Both the position numbers and the translations under genes were made by a program. Below, in pieces: positions 23,666 through 24,541 of a DNA stretch of 24,541 bases. The notes under the pieces were generated by a model. It did no database searches, had not been told where the DNA came from, and worked only from the letters and a program-made list of their open reading frames with translations. The stretch is taken from contig JALGVQ010000011.1 in assembly GCA_025774615.1 (NCBI GenBank), forward strand, positions 1 through 24,541, read 5' to 3'. The stretch comes from a bacterium. Its GTDB lineage: Bacteria; Blakebacterota; Blakebacteria; Blakebacterales; Blakebacteraceae. Numbering within the stretch: the first letter of the stretch is position 1; each line of letters opens with the position of its first letter.

Positions 23666-23887
23666 ATGCGCAGTGAAGATGTTGTCAACGAACGACTGAG
23701 CGAAGTGAGGAAGACCCTCGAGGAAGCAACGATGAATATGAGTCAGGGGAAACTCGGTTGCCTCGATTTTACGGGAGTCGCAAGCGTTGTCGGAGTCATC
23801 CAGACACTCGAGTGGGTTCTCGAGGAGTCGGATGAACTCAATGTCCAGATCAGCCACCCTCTGCGTCGACCACTCGAAGAGATCTGA
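23666..23887 (+). CDS. 73-aa hypothetical protein upstream of ferredoxin
   Basis: ATG at 23666 follows AGGGGG; the longer frame begins inside the promoter region. The protein is acidic and helical, with the N-terminal MRSEDVVNERLSEVRKTLEE forming an amphipathic helix, one Cys, and the central LDFTGVASVVGVIQTLEWVLEE. No known domain is recognised. It is 20 bases from the ferredoxin gene in the same direction, so a shared transcript and possibly a shared partner are likely. Confidence 0.65.
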   Translation: MRSEDVVNERLSEVRKTLEEATMNMSQGKLGCLDFTGVASVVGVIQTLEWVLEESDELNVQISHPLRRPLEEI

Positions 23888-23907
23888 AGGACGGATAGAA
23901 AGACACC

Positions 23908-24165
23908 ATGACCGATCGCATGATAAACGTGCCGCGCAAGTGGGATGTTGTGGTCATCCCCGGTTACTGCAAGAACTGTACCCTCTGTGTCGAGATCTGC
24001 CCCACCGAAGTTCTGGAGATGAACGAGTACAATCAGATTGCGGAGGTCGTGAACCTGGACGTCTGCACAGGCTGCAAACTGTGTGAGATGCTCTGTCCCG
24101 ACTTTGCCATCGAGGTGCATGAGGTTGATACAGAGGCGCTCGCAGAGGACCCGGCGTCTTCCTGA
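23908..24165 (+). CDS. dicluster [4Fe-4S] ferredoxin, KorD-like, standalone
   Basis: 85 aa. Two motifs, CKNCTLCVEICP (Cys21, 24, 27, 31) and CTGCKLCEMLCP (Cys53, 56, 59, 63), the second continuing PDFAIEVHEV. Around the second cluster it matches the korD product of the operon closely (CEMxCPDFAI in both), so the two are paralogues. Here it is not followed by kor genes. It may be a free ferredoxin that accepts or donates electrons to the Kor or Hdr enzymes, or a spare delta subunit. The ribosome-binding site is weak, and translation may depend on the upstream 73-aa gene. Confidence 0.9.
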   Translation: MTDRMINVPRKWDVVVIPGYCKNCTLCVEICPTEVLEMNEYNQIAEVVNLDVCTGCKLCEMLCPDFAIEVHEVDTEALAEDPASS

Positions 24166-24258
24166 CAGTCACAGCCTTCCCAAAAGATACGATTTTCTGT
24201 TACTCTGGCCCCGGTCTGCGTCTTCCTGTCACATAAAGATGATACCGGGAGTGTACCG

Positions 24259-24541
24259 ATGAATTGTGATCTGATGAGGTGTATCCACTCTGTGGGGCGA
24301 ACCGTGGTCGGCGCCCTCCTGATACTCAGTCTGACAGCTCCTGTTGGTTCTGCCCAGCAGGCGATCGACGAGGTGTACACCGCGAAGATACTCGAGTTCA
24401 CCACTGAGGACTTCTTCCTGACGCCCTATGTCGATTACCTGCCGGCGTCAGACTCAGTTCCCACACCTCTTGACTATCTCGGACATATAGCCGGTGCAGC
24501 CGACGTGCTCAGCTATTCGCACGAGGTCCATGGTTACCTGC
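24259..24541 (+). CDS. secreted M14-like peptidase, N-terminal part (cut by window end)
   Basis: Open from ATG at 24259 (GGGAG upstream) to the right edge with no stop: 94 codons. The N-terminus has a basic start, a hydrophobic core and a GSA|QQ cleavage site at about residue 32. The mature part, EFTTEDFFLTPYVDYLPASD followed by a VPTPLDYLGHIAGAADVLSYS segment, recalls the lead of zinc carboxypeptidase (M14) family proteins of some Gram-negative and candidate-phylum bacteria. The zinc-binding residues would lie beyond the window, so the call is tentative. Confidence 0.55.
   Translation, partial: MNCDLMRCIHSVGRTVVGALLILSLTAPVGSAQQAIDEVYTAKILEFTTEDFFLTPYVDYLPASDSVPTPLDYLGHIAGAADVLSYSHEVHGYL

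Noticed and set aside
1-24541. CRISPR arrays, insertion sequences, rRNA genes, integrase or phage genes
   Set aside because: No repeat-spacer pattern, transposase-like protein, terminal inverted repeats or rRNA sequence was found on either strand.

Overview
The window looks like a strictly anaerobic bacterium. It carries bacterial housekeeping genes (surE, pcm, acylphosphatase, GGDEF protein, tRNA-Pro) beside a 12.7-kb block of oxygen-sensitive iron-sulfur enzymes normally associated with methanogens, sulfate reducers and syntrophs. Most of the sequence is visibly G+C-rich; the first ~2.1 kb is more A+T-rich. The phylum cannot be fixed from the sequence. The start of a secreted M14-type peptidase at the right edge and the PQQ-propeller lipoprotein hint at an uncultured FCB-like or deltaproteobacteria-like lineage, but this is only a guess.

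Layout, left to right. (1) 1-1214: the end of an AbiEi-type antitoxin gene and a complete AbiEii nucleotidyltransferase toxin gene (type IV toxin-antitoxin), then a small membrane-protein gene on the minus strand. (2) 2142-4119: a translationally coupled surE-pcm-COG2426 membrane-protein operon. (3) 4198-6195: tRNA-Pro(CGG), a PQQ-type beta-propeller lipoprotein and a GNAT acetyltransferase. (4) 18936 down to 6219, minus strand: one tightly packed operon in the order marR-like regulator, korD, korA, korB, korC, a double-module hdrA, mvhD, an hdrD-like (HdrC+HdrB) gene, an hdrA-mvhD fusion, a 48-aa zinc-ribbon gene, hdrC, hdrB. (5) 19247-22190: a membrane GGDEF protein, a hypothetical protein and an APC permease. 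(6) 22360-24541: acylphosphatase, a secreted SH3 protein with a strong terminator, a two-gene unit (73-aa protein plus dicluster ferredoxin), and the start of an M14-like peptidase.

The key observation is in the operon. Each of the two HdrA genes is interrupted by an in-frame TGA at exactly the conserved Cys position (D-C-S-I-UGA-I-L-G-P). In both, a perfect hairpin with a GGUC tetraloop lies at the same distance, its loop at nucleotides +28 to +31 after the UGA. The two hairpins differ by a compensatory C-G to U-A pair change. Both genes are therefore read here as selenoproteins, each one gene with bacterial SECIS recoding, and not as pseudogenes. TGA serves as the ordinary stop of marR, korD, korA, korC, hdrA2 and hdrC in the same operon, so a changed genetic code is excluded.

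Working model (inference): KorABCD oxidises a 2-oxoacid with CoA and reduces ferredoxin. Two parallel Hdr modules (HdrA2 + MvhD + HdrD-like; HdrA1-MvhD fusion + HdrC + HdrB) couple ferredoxin to a disulfide or other thiol acceptor by flavin-based bifurcation or confurcation. No hydrogenase, formate dehydrogenase or membrane HdrE is in the window. The first gene encodes a MarR-like protein with four C-terminal cysteines, and a 19-bp palindrome lies upstream of it, suggesting redox or Fe-S-responsive autoregulation. Other oddities are a histone-H1-like lysine-rich pentapeptide repeat at the N-terminus of MvhD and a lysine-rich tail on the HdrA-MvhD fusion.
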